This document shows positions 1 to 5,712 of a stretch of 8,887 nucleotides of DNA, one piece after another. Under the pieces are notes generated by a model. The model was not told where the DNA came from. It made no database searches and saw only the letters and a list, made by a program, of their open reading frames with translations. How positions within the stretch are numbered: the first letter of the stretch is position 1; every line of letters begins with the position of its first letter. Position numbers and translations under genes: made by a program. Source of the DNA: Ruminococcus flavefaciens (GTDB taxonomy: Bacteria > Bacillota > Clostridia > Oscillospirales > Ruminococcaceae); NCBI GenBank assembly GCA_002348905.1, contig DEBW01000038.1, positions 8,700-17,586 of the forward strand, read 5' to 3'.

Positions 1-1
1 G

Positions 2-136
2 CCGGCAGGCGATATACCTATGGACTACAACTCTGACGGCAGAGTTGACGCTTTCGACGTTTCTGCCGCAAGAAGCAAAGGTGTAAAAGCCGATGAACTC
101 AAAGCCGTTGCAGACTTTGTTCTCGGAAAAAAGGCA
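2..136 (+). other. Dockerin-like domain segment of the expansin gene
   Basis: The translation begins AGDIPMDYNSDGRVDAFDV, which fits a type I dockerin calcium loop D-x-N-x-D-G-x-V-D-x-x-D followed by a helix rich in Ala and Arg. A second helix, ELKAVADFVLGKK, resembles the closing helix of Ruminococcus dockerins, but no second calcium loop precedes it in the visible part. Either the domain has one loop here with the other lost upstream of the window, or it is a shortened dockerin. A dockerin would anchor the expansin to a cohesin-bearing scaffoldin. Confidence 0.7.
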
Positions 137-805
137 AAGTCCTCAACAGGTAAATACGACAGCGAATACACCATTGACGAGAGCTGTATCCTTGAACCAA
201 AAGGAACTGTACATACCGGCGAAGGTACTTTCTACGGCGGAGGTTATGTCGGCGGTCATGCTATGCTTGATCCTGTATCACATGATTACTGGATAGTTGC
301 CATGAACCATTCCGACTACAACAGTGCTCAGCTTGCAGGTGCTTATCTTGAAGTCACAGGTGAGCTTGGAACTATAAATATGCTTGTTACTGATGAGCTT
401 CCGGAGGGTAAAAAAGGTGACTTAGACCTTTATACCGACGCTTTCCCGCTTATAGCTCCTGTTGAAAAGGGCAGAGTGCCTGTAAGCTGGAAAATAGTGC
501 CTCTTGACAGTGCTGAGGATGCTCCGATAAGCTTCAAGTACAAAGAGGGAAGTACACAGTACTGGTGCGGAGTACAGGTGAGAAATCACCGCTATCCTAT
601 CACTAAGCTCGAACTTCTCAAAGACGGTGAGTGGGTAGAGATACCACGCCGTCCGTACAATTATTTCGAGTCCCGTGAAATGGGTGAAGGTCCGTTCACT
701 TTCCGTATCACTGATATATACGGACAGGTCATAATTGATAGGGATATACCTCTTTCAACTGATGATACTGAGATAATCCCCGGACACGTTCAGTTCCCGA
801 AATAA
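2..805 (+). CDS. Dockerin-bearing bacterial expansin (EXLX family), 5'-truncated by the window edge
   Basis: This is the C-terminal part of a secreted expansin, a non-hydrolytic protein that loosens cellulose-rich walls. The frame is open to the window edge, so the Met at position 20 is internal; it is residue 1 in the numbering used here. Residues 1-13 and those just before them form a dockerin-like calcium loop (GD, then D2, N4, D6, D10 and D13), followed by helices to about residue 38. Expansin domain D1 spans about 62-160, with GTFYGGGYVGGHAMLDP. From remembered alignment to Bacillus subtilis EXLX1 (YoaJ), D125 and D136 match its Asp71 and Asp82. The cellulose-binding D2 (CBM63) domain spans about 168-261, with Y181, W182 and Y213 at the aromatic-triad positions and the family ending PGHVQFP. 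The expansin call is firm. The dockerin call is less so, because its first half lies outside the window. A signal peptide is expected upstream. Confidence 0.9.
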   Translation, partial: PAGDIPMDYNSDGRVDAFDVSAARSKGVKADELKAVADFVLGKKAKSSTGKYDSEYTIDESCILEPKGTVHTGEGTFYGGGYVGGHAMLDPVSHDYWIVAMNHSDYNSAQLAGAYLEVTGELGTINMLVTDELPEGKKGDLDLYTDAFPLIAPVEKGRVPVSWKIVPLDSAEDAPISFKYKEGSTQYWCGVQVRNHRYPITKLELLKDGEWVEIPRRPYNYFESREMGEGPFTFRITDIYGQVIIDRDIPLSTDDTEIIPGHVQFPK

Positions 806-820
806 TGGAGAAAACTTTAT

Positions 821-1288
821 ATGAAAGTAAATGCTGCTGATTGTATTTGGGCATTCGTGTCGCTGCTCTTAATAGGCGTATCCTTTCATTTCGGCTATCT
901 GCTTTACGGCATATTAGGCGTATACGCACTGATGGTCGTGCTTTTTATGTGGCACATAATAAGTATAAGAAAGCGTCAGGAGCGCTCTGTTGCAGTTTTT
1001 GGCATTATTACTGAATACCTTGTAACAAAAGACGTAGTAAAAAGATATTATCCTGTCCTCAGATACACCACCGAGGACGGTGCGGTCATCAGCTCAACGT
1101 ATAAAGTTGCTGACAAAGAGCAAAGATACAGTGTCGGTTCTGAGGAAATGATATGCTATGATCCCGATGAACCGGAGTTCTTCTACTTTGCCAACCGTGA
1201 AAGTGAAATGATAAAGGATTACTGCCGTTTTATATTTTTTGGAAGTATTCCGGCTGCTGCTGTATTTATGGTCATAATATTCAGCTAA
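821..1288 (+). CDS. DUF3592-like membrane protein
   Basis: A 155-residue membrane protein of unknown function. Two hydrophobic segments (about 8-24 and 26-47) are followed by a basic stretch RKRQER, a soluble domain (about 56-130) and a last membrane segment (136-154). The soluble part has the usual DUF3592 pattern: RYYPVLRYTTEDG at 75-87, then YSVGSEEMICYDPDEPEFF at 103-121, the 'v.YdP.nP' signature. In this family the domain is extracytoplasmic or juxtamembrane with no known activity. A GGAG at 807-810 lies 10 bases before the ATG, which is the only good start. The gene begins 15 bases after the expansin stop and ends 26 bases before purN, so it is probably co-transcribed with both. The family call rests on pattern recognition only. 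Confidence 0.8.
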   Translation: MKVNAADCIWAFVSLLLIGVSFHFGYLLYGILGVYALMVVLFMWHIISIRKRQERSVAVFGIITEYLVTKDVVKRYYPVLRYTTEDGAVISSTYKVADKEQRYSVGSEEMICYDPDEPEFFYFANRESEMIKDYCRFIFFGSIPAAAVFMVIIFS

Positions 1289-1314
1289 GGCAGAAAAGAC
1301 AGGAGGTAATTCCG

Positions 1315-1938
1315 ATGAAAAACATTGTTGTCCTCGTTTCAGGAGGCGGTACTAACTTACAGGCTCTCATTGATGCGGAAAAGTCCGGCATCATACAGGG
1401 CGGTAAGATAACCTGCGTTATCTCCTCAAAAGAGGGTGTATATGCTCTTGAAAGAGCTAAAAACAGCAATATCCCGACAAGAGTCATCCCACGAAAGGAG
1501 TACAGCGACAGCGTAAGCTACAGCAAGGCTGTACTTGCCGCTCTTGATGAGGAAAAGGCTGACCTTATCGTACTTGCAGGATTTATGACTATCCTTGACG
1601 AGTGCGTTACAAGCAAGTACGCTTATAAGATAATCAACGTTCATCCGGCACTCATACCGTCATTCTGCGGTGAAGGCTACTACGGACTTAAAGTCCACGA
1701 AGCCGCTCTTGCATACGGCGTTAAGGTAAGCGGTGCTACCATACATTTCGTAAACGAAAAGGCTGATGCCGGAGCTATCATTCTTCAGGGCACTGTTGAC
1801 GTTGAAAAGGATGATACACCTGAGATACTTCAGAGACGTATCATGGAAAATGTTGAATGGAAGCTTCTTCCAAAGGCTGTTTCACTGTTCTGTCAGGACA
1901 GAATAGAAATAGCTGACGGAAAAGCTTACGTAATATAA
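1315..1938 (+). CDS. purN: Phosphoribosylglycinamide formyltransferase (GAR transformylase)
   Basis: PurN transfers the formyl group of 10-formyl-tetrahydrofolate to glycinamide ribonucleotide, the third step of de novo purine synthesis, in the cytosol. The 207-residue length is normal. The phosphate-binding loop SGGGTNLQAL is at residues 9-18, VISSKEGVYALERA at 35-48 and LAGFMTIL at 87-94. The catalytic block INVHPALIPSF is at 107-117, with N108 and H110 matching the family's catalytic Asn and His, and D151 in EKADAGAIILQG matches the catalytic Asp. The site is therefore intact. An excellent AGGAGG at 1301-1306 sits 8 bases before the ATG. The gene abuts the next membrane-protein gene, with one base between stop and start. 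Unusually, purM and purF, its common neighbours, are not in this window. Confidence 0.96.
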   Translation: MKNIVVLVSGGGTNLQALIDAEKSGIIQGGKITCVISSKEGVYALERAKNSNIPTRVIPRKEYSDSVSYSKAVLAALDEEKADLIVLAGFMTILDECVTSKYAYKIINVHPALIPSFCGEGYYGLKVHEAALAYGVKVSGATIHFVNEKADAGAIILQGTVDVEKDDTPEILQRRIMENVEWKLLPKAVSLFCQDRIEIADGKAYVI

Positions 1939-1939
1939 T

Positions 1940-2563
1940 ATGGATATCCGGCAGATAAAAGAGAAACAGTCGGTTCAGAAGCTTTTCCTTTGCTTCTGGA
2001 TGTATGCTGTGCTTGGCTGGTGCTATGAGGTATTCATTGAGGTATTTGTCAAACGCTGGGGATTCCATAACAGAGGAGACTTGTTCGGTCCGTACTGTCC
2101 GATATACGGTGTCGGAGCACTTCTGTTCCTGCTGTGTTTCAGCAGGCTCATGAAGAAAAAGGATGTCAAGTGGCTGAATATTGCAAAACCGCTGATAATT
2201 TTTGTCGGGTGCATGACAGTCGCAACGGCAGTCGAACTGGCTGCGACGTATATCCTTGAATATACCAAAGGCTCGTGGCCGTGGCAGACCTATTCAGAAT
2301 ACAAGTACAACTTTCAGGCTCGCATAGCACTGTCAACCTCTGTACGCTTCGGTCTTGGCGGAGTGCTTTTCATGTATGCCGTACAGCCGTTCTTTGACTG
2401 GCTTCTCTCAAAGCCAGAACGTAGGACTATAAACATCATCGCAGTCACAGTTCTGCTGATAGTCCTGACGGACTTCATATACGTAACAACAACGGGCTAT
2501 AAGCCGGTACTGGCAGAAGGCTCGGTGTCATTGATGCAGATACTATTATTATTCAGAATATAA
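1940..2563 (+). CDS. CmpB-family (DUF1113) putative ABC transporter permease-like membrane protein
   Basis: A 207-residue integral membrane protein with about five hydrophobic segments (roughly 14-36, 52-70, 80-100, 134-156 and 163-187). It carries the family signature NRGDLFGPYCPIYG at 44-57, just after WCYEVF at 27-32, and the later block FQARIALSTSVRFGLGG. This matches what Pfam calls ABC_trans_CmpB (formerly DUF1113). The transport role is a label with little experimental support, and no ATPase or binding protein lies nearby. The start is one base after the purN stop and no Shine-Dalgarno sequence is visible at the right distance, so translation probably depends on coupling to purN. I do not know its substrate or its link to purine metabolism. 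Confidence 0.85.
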   Translation: MDIRQIKEKQSVQKLFLCFWMYAVLGWCYEVFIEVFVKRWGFHNRGDLFGPYCPIYGVGALLFLLCFSRLMKKKDVKWLNIAKPLIIFVGCMTVATAVELAATYILEYTKGSWPWQTYSEYKYNFQARIALSTSVRFGLGGVLFMYAVQPFFDWLLSKPERRTINIIAVTVLLIVLTDFIYVTTTGYKPVLAEGSVSLMQILLLFRI

Positions 2564-2589
2564 ACCATTACCCGAAAGGAGTATTTATC

Positions 2590-3303
2590 ATGAAAATGCT
2601 TGATTTAGCACAGGAACTCAGCTCAAACGCATATCCGGGAAGAGGTATCGTTATCGGTAAGTCCGCTGACGGAAAGTACGCTGTTACTGCTTACTTCATC
2701 ATGGGCAGAAGCGAAAACAGCCGCAACCGTGTATTCATCGAGGAAGGCAAGGGCATCCGCACTGAGGCTTTCGATCCTTCAAAGCTCACTGATCCGCACC
2801 TTATCATCTACGCTCCTGTAAGAGTGCTCGGAAATAAGCTTATCGTTACTAACGGAGATCAGACTGATACTATCTATGAGCTTATGGACAAGCAGTACAC
2901 TTTCGAGCAGGCTCTCCGCACAAGAGAATTCGAGGACGATGCTCCTAACTTCACACCTCGTATATCCGGTATACTCCGCTTTGACGACAAGGGCTTCAAC
3001 TACGCTATGTCTATATTAAAGAGCGCTAACGGCAATCCTGATTCATGCCAGAGATATACTTTCAGCTACAATAACCCTGTTTCCGGCGAAGGTCACTTCA
3101 TCCATACTTACATGGGCGACGGTTCTCCGCTTCCGAGCTTCGAGGGTGAGCCTAAGCTTGTTGGCATCTCCGGAAGCATTGACGAGTTCACAGATATGCT
3201 CTGGAACAACCTCAACGCTGACAATAAGGTTTCCCTCTTTGTTCGCTACGTGAACCTTGAGGACAATACTGAGGAAACCCGCATCGTTAACAAGAATAAG
3301 TAA
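2590..3303 (+). CDS. purO: IMP cyclohydrolase, PurO type
   Basis: This enzyme closes the ring of FAICAR to give IMP, the last step of de novo purine synthesis. It belongs to the IMP_cyclohyd family (NTN-hydrolase-like fold), first defined in archaea and unrelated to the N-terminal domain of bacterial PurH. Diagnostic blocks are YPGRGIVIGKS at 15-25, YFIMGRSENSRNRVF at 35-49 and IYAPVRVLGNKLIVTNGDQTDTIYE in the middle. At 237 residues it is a little longer than the archaeal enzymes. AAGGAG at 2576-2581 is 8 bases before the ATG and supports this start over the Met two codons later. Its partner, the stand-alone AICAR formyltransferase, is two genes downstream. The gene symbol follows archaeal usage. 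Confidence 0.9.
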   Translation: MKMLDLAQELSSNAYPGRGIVIGKSADGKYAVTAYFIMGRSENSRNRVFIEEGKGIRTEAFDPSKLTDPHLIIYAPVRVLGNKLIVTNGDQTDTIYELMDKQYTFEQALRTREFEDDAPNFTPRISGILRFDDKGFNYAMSILKSANGNPDSCQRYTFSYNNPVSGEGHFIHTYMGDGSPLPSFEGEPKLVGISGSIDEFTDMLWNNLNADNKVSLFVRYVNLEDNTEETRIVNKNK

Positions 3304-3346
3304 TAGGACGTATCAGTTCATTTTTGTTCTGCTCACTGAAATTATC

Positions 3347-3352
3347 AGGTGA
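3347..3352 (+). promoter_or_regulatory. Ribosome-binding site that fixes the HAD-protein start
   Basis: AGGTGA lies 4 bases before the ATG at 3357. An in-frame TTG at 3324 has no comparable site and would add eleven residues ahead of the conserved HAD motif I, so the ATG is preferred. Confidence 0.6.
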
Positions 3353-3356
3353 TACT

Positions 3357-3827
3357 ATGAAAATATCTTTTGACCTTGACGAAACTCTTTTCGTGAATCC
3401 GGCGGAAGTTCCTATAGAACCGGAACTGAAATTCCCTTATAACATGATATATAAGGACAAGCTCAGAAAAGGTGCTGTGGAGCTTCTGAAAGAGATAAAT
3501 TCGTCTGATACCGAGCTTTGGATATATACCACCTCCAACAGGAGCGTGAAGTATATCCGCAACATTTTCAAACACTATGGCATAAGGATAGACAGTATCG
3601 TCAATGCTGAACGCCATGAAAAAGAAGCCGCAAGAGGAAGAGCCGGTTTTCCGTCAAAGTGTCCGTCTGTGTACCGCATAGACCTGCACGTTGACGATGA
3701 AAAATCTGTCTATGAAAACGGCATTGCCAACGGCTTCCGTGTTTACCGCATAACCAACGACGATGCAGAATGGACTGACAATATCCGCAGAGAACTTGAA
3801 AGAATAAAGCGGAATTATAACAAATAA
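3357..3827 (+). CDS. Small HAD-superfamily protein, putative phosphatase
   Basis: A 156-residue cytosolic protein of the haloacid dehalogenase fold. Motif I, FDLDETLF, is at 5-12 with nucleophile D6 and acid/base D8. Motif II is probably T58 or T59 in WIYTTSNRS. Motif IV is DLHVDDEKS with D113 and D114 for magnesium binding. No large cap domain fits in this length; only a short insert (about 85-105, basic) precedes motif IV. A motif III lysine is not obvious, though K101 or one in the insert could serve. The substrate cannot be told from the sequence. Its position between purO and the AICAR formyltransferase makes a nucleotide-related phosphatase conceivable, but that is only context. The gene is 53 bases after purO and 13 bases before the next gene. 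Confidence 0.8.
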   Translation: MKISFDLDETLFVNPAEVPIEPELKFPYNMIYKDKLRKGAVELLKEINSSDTELWIYTTSNRSVKYIRNIFKHYGIRIDSIVNAERHEKEAARGRAGFPSKCPSVYRIDLHVDDEKSVYENGIANGFRVYRITNDDAEWTDNIRRELERIKRNYNK

Positions 3828-3840
3828 TTCCTGAAATATT

Positions 3841-4272
3841 ATGGAAAAAATAAAAGGAATACTTAAAAATCTTTTGGTTTTTTACAAGAAATGTTGGATG
3901 CCGCTAACCATTATCTTTTTCATTATGAACTTAATGACGGTTTCATGGTTTATTGAAGATAAAGGGCTGAACGGCGGCTTCTATCTTTTCGACTATATGA
4001 CAGCTCACATGGAACGTGAAAAAGCAGTTGACCTGTACTATTTCATGTGTGATCTGTCTTTTGAATTTATCAATCTATTATTAATATATCCCACTGCAAT
4101 TATACTGGCTGTGGCGCTGATATTCATGATATATCATGATATGAAGTCTGAAGAGAAGCGTTTTTTCAAGTGTTCATTCTATGCATTGATGCTTCTCTTG
4201 GTCTTATTCATTGCATTTATCGCATATCCGATCGCATACAAAGCATATTGGAATGATATATCAAGTACATAA
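3841..4272 (+). CDS. Small three-helix membrane protein of unknown function
   Basis: A 143-residue protein I do not recognise. It begins with a basic amphipathic stretch (residues 1-18, many Lys) and then has hydrophobic segments at about 19-37, 75-97 and 111-132. A polar, probably extracytoplasmic region lies at 38-70 and a charged loop HDMKSEEKRFFK at 98-109. No Shine-Dalgarno sequence stands out before the ATG, and the gene is AT-rich with many ATA, TTA and TTT codons, unlike the purine genes on either side. It therefore looks weakly expressed or more recently acquired. It starts 13 bases after the HAD gene, which suggests a shared transcript. Confidence 0.7.
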   Translation: MEKIKGILKNLLVFYKKCWMPLTIIFFIMNLMTVSWFIEDKGLNGGFYLFDYMTAHMEREKAVDLYYFMCDLSFEFINLLLIYPTAIILAVALIFMIYHDMKSEEKRFFKCSFYALMLLLVLFIAFIAYPIAYKAYWNDISST

Positions 4273-4291
4273 AGCTGATTTGATAAGTTCA

Positions 4292-4326
4292 GAATTATGC
4301 ATTAAGCATTATGAATTATGAATTAA
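4292..4326 (+). repeat. Five tandem 7-bp repeats, consensus G(A/C)ATTA(A/T)
   Basis: Five perfectly phased heptamers begin at 4292, 4299, 4306, 4313 and 4320. Units 1 and 4 are identical (GAATTAT); the others differ only at the second and last base. They fill most of the 73-base gap before the AICAR formyltransferase gene and end 4 bases before its ribosome-binding site. Short AT-rich heptamer arrays of this kind occur between genes in various bacteria; a function here is not known. Confidence 0.85.
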
Positions 4327-4345
4327 AAATAAGGAGGACATTATC

Positions 4346-5527
4346 ATGTCAAATGAAATGCAGTTAAAATACGGCTGTAACCCGAATCAGAAGCCTTCAA
4401 GAGTTTATATGGCTGACGGAAGCGAGCTTCCTATCGAAGTTCTCTGCGGCAGACCTGGTTATATAAACCTTCTCGACGCTCTCAACGGCTGGCAGCTCGT
4501 TAAGGAGCTCAAAGCTGCTACAGGTGTATGTGCAGCAACTTCTTTCAAGCACGTATCTCCTGCCGGTGCTGCTATCGGCAGACCGCTCAGCGACGACCTC
4601 AAGAAGATATACTGGGTAGACGACCTCGGCGAGCTTTCTCCGCTTGCAAGCGCTTACGCAAGAGCAAGAGGCGCTGACAGAATGTCCTCTTATGGTGACT
4701 TCATCGCTCTCTCTGACAAGGTTGACGTTTGCACAGCCAAGATGATACAGCGTGAAGTTTCTGACGGTGTTATTGCTCCTGACTATGATCCTGAGGCACT
4801 CGAAATCCTCAAGTCCAAGAGAAAGGGCACTTACTGCATACTCAAGATAGACGAGAACTACAAGCCTGCTCCTATTGAGACAAAGCAGGTTTACGGCGTT
4901 TCCTTCGAGCAGGGACGCAATGAACTCGATATCAACCGTGAGCTTCTTGCTAACGTTGTTACTGAGAATAAGGACATCCCTGACGACAAGAAGGACGACC
5001 TCCTTATCTCTCTTATAACTCTTAAATATACACAGTCCAACTCTGTATGCTACGTTAAGGACGGTCAGGCTATCGGTATAGGCGCAGGTCAGCAGTCAAG
5101 AATCCACTGCACACGCCTTGCTGGTCAGAAGGCTGACAACTGGTGGCTCAGACAGTCTCCACAGGTAATGGGACTCCAGTTCGTTGACGATATCCGCCGT
5201 GCAGACCGTGACAACGCTATTGATGTATACATCGGCGATGAGTATGAGGATGTTCTCCGTGAGGGCGAGTGGCAGAGAATATTCAAGGTTAAGCCTGCTG
5301 TATTCACTGTTGAGGAGAAGAAGGCTTGGCTTGCTAAGAATACAGGCGTTTGCCTCGGTTCTGACGCATTCTTCCCATTCGGCGACAATATTGAACGTGC
5401 TAAGAAGTCCGGCGTTGCATATATCGCTGAACCAGGCGGTTCTATCCGTGACGATAACGTTATTGAAACCTGCAACAAGTACAATATCGCTATGGCATTC
5501 ACTGGCATCAGACTTTTCCACCACTGA
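4346..5527 (+). CDS. purH: Stand-alone AICAR formyltransferase (PurH C-terminal domain only)
   Basis: This enzyme transfers a formyl group from 10-formyl-tetrahydrofolate to AICAR, giving FAICAR, the ninth step of purine synthesis. The 393-residue protein starts directly in the transformylase domain: NPNQKPSRVY at 12-21, then SFKHVSPAGAA at 66-76. K68 and H69 match the catalytic Lys-His pair of bifunctional PurH/ATIC. Later blocks include SNSVCYVKDGQAIGIGAGQQSR and the C-terminal EPGGSIRDDNVIETCNKYNIAMAFTGIRLFHH. The N-terminal IMP cyclohydrolase domain of ordinary PurH is absent; purO upstream supplies that step. This single-domain form of about 390 residues is known in Clostridia. AAGGAGGA at 4331-4338 is 7 bases before the ATG. 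The gene ends its transcription unit at the hairpin 19 bases downstream. Confidence 0.95.
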   Translation: MSNEMQLKYGCNPNQKPSRVYMADGSELPIEVLCGRPGYINLLDALNGWQLVKELKAATGVCAATSFKHVSPAGAAIGRPLSDDLKKIYWVDDLGELSPLASAYARARGADRMSSYGDFIALSDKVDVCTAKMIQREVSDGVIAPDYDPEALEILKSKRKGTYCILKIDENYKPAPIETKQVYGVSFEQGRNELDINRELLANVVTENKDIPDDKKDDLLISLITLKYTQSNSVCYVKDGQAIGIGAGQQSRIHCTRLAGQKADNWWLRQSPQVMGLQFVDDIRRADRDNAIDVYIGDEYEDVLREGEWQRIFKVKPAVFTVEEKKAWLAKNTGVCLGSDAFFPFGDNIERAKKSGVAYIAEPGGSIRDDNVIETCNKYNIAMAFTGIRLFHH

Positions 5528-5545
5528 TATCTTTACATATGTTAC

Positions 5546-5577
5546 AAAGGCACTCCGGTTTATGGAGTGCCTTTTTT
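5546..5577 (+). terminator. Rho-independent terminator after the AICAR formyltransferase gene
   Basis: An 11-bp perfect stem, AAAGGCACTCC (5546-5556) with GGAGTGCCTTT (5564-5574), has a 7-base loop and runs into TTTTTT at 5572-5577. It closes the row of genes that begins upstream of position 1 or at 821. Confidence 0.95.
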
Positions 5578-5653
5578 AGAACTGTTCTGTACGAAAATCA
5601 ATTAATATTTCTAATCAACAAAATTGAAATCCGTGACTTTGTTGCATTTTTAC

Positions 5654-5682
5654 TTGAAAAAAATCTGCCGATGTGTTATACT
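5654..5682 (+). promoter_or_regulatory. Sigma-A-type promoter of the lipoprotein-purD unit
   Basis: A -35 box TTGAAA (5654-5659) and a -10 box TATACT (5677-5682) are separated by exactly 17 bases, and an extended -10 TG sits at 5674-5675. Transcription should start near 5689, leaving a leader of about 25 bases before the lipoprotein ATG. The promoter sits behind the terminator at 5546-5577, in the largest intergenic gap between genes (185 bases). No operator-like palindrome was recognised around it. Confidence 0.85.
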
Positions 5683-5700
5683 GTATTTATGACTTTTTCC

Positions 5701-5705
5701 GGAGG
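5701..5705 (+). promoter_or_regulatory. Ribosome-binding site that fixes the lipoprotein start
   Basis: GGAGG lies 7 bases before the ATG at 5713. The frame stays open back to about 5539, but that would place the start codon inside the terminator hairpin and upstream of the promoter. A signal peptide begins right at 5713. Confidence 0.9.
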
Positions 5706-5712
5706 GATAAAA

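Noticed and set aside
20..805. ATG at position 20 as the true start of the expansin gene
   Set aside because: The frame is open to the window edge and the residues before it (AGDIP) belong to the dockerin-like calcium motif. The Met is internal, with no ribosome-binding site or signal peptide after it.
3324..3356. TTG start giving an 11-residue N-terminal extension of the HAD protein
   Set aside because: The ATG at 3357 has a nearby AGGTGA, and HAD proteins normally begin a few residues before motif I.
4280..4312. Possible promoter before the AICAR formyltransferase gene, with TTGATA at 4280-4285
   Set aside because: No acceptable -10 box lies at 16-18 bases spacing; the nearest, CATTAT, is 21 bases away and is part of the heptamer array.
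5096..5579. Several overlapping open frames on both strands inside the AICAR formyltransferase gene
   Set aside because: They are shadows of strongly biased codon use in a conserved gene; none shows a start signal or family motif.
5578..5653. Possible PurR-box or purine riboswitch in the leader before the lipoprotein-purD unit
   Set aside because: CGAAAATCA near 5592 is only a loose match to the Bacillus PurBox and has no paired second half. The region is upstream of the promoter and no three-helix riboswitch fold was seen.
5539..5712. Upstream extension of the lipoprotein reading frame
   Set aside because: It overlaps the terminator hairpin and the promoter; the signal peptide and ribosome-binding site fit the ATG at 5713.
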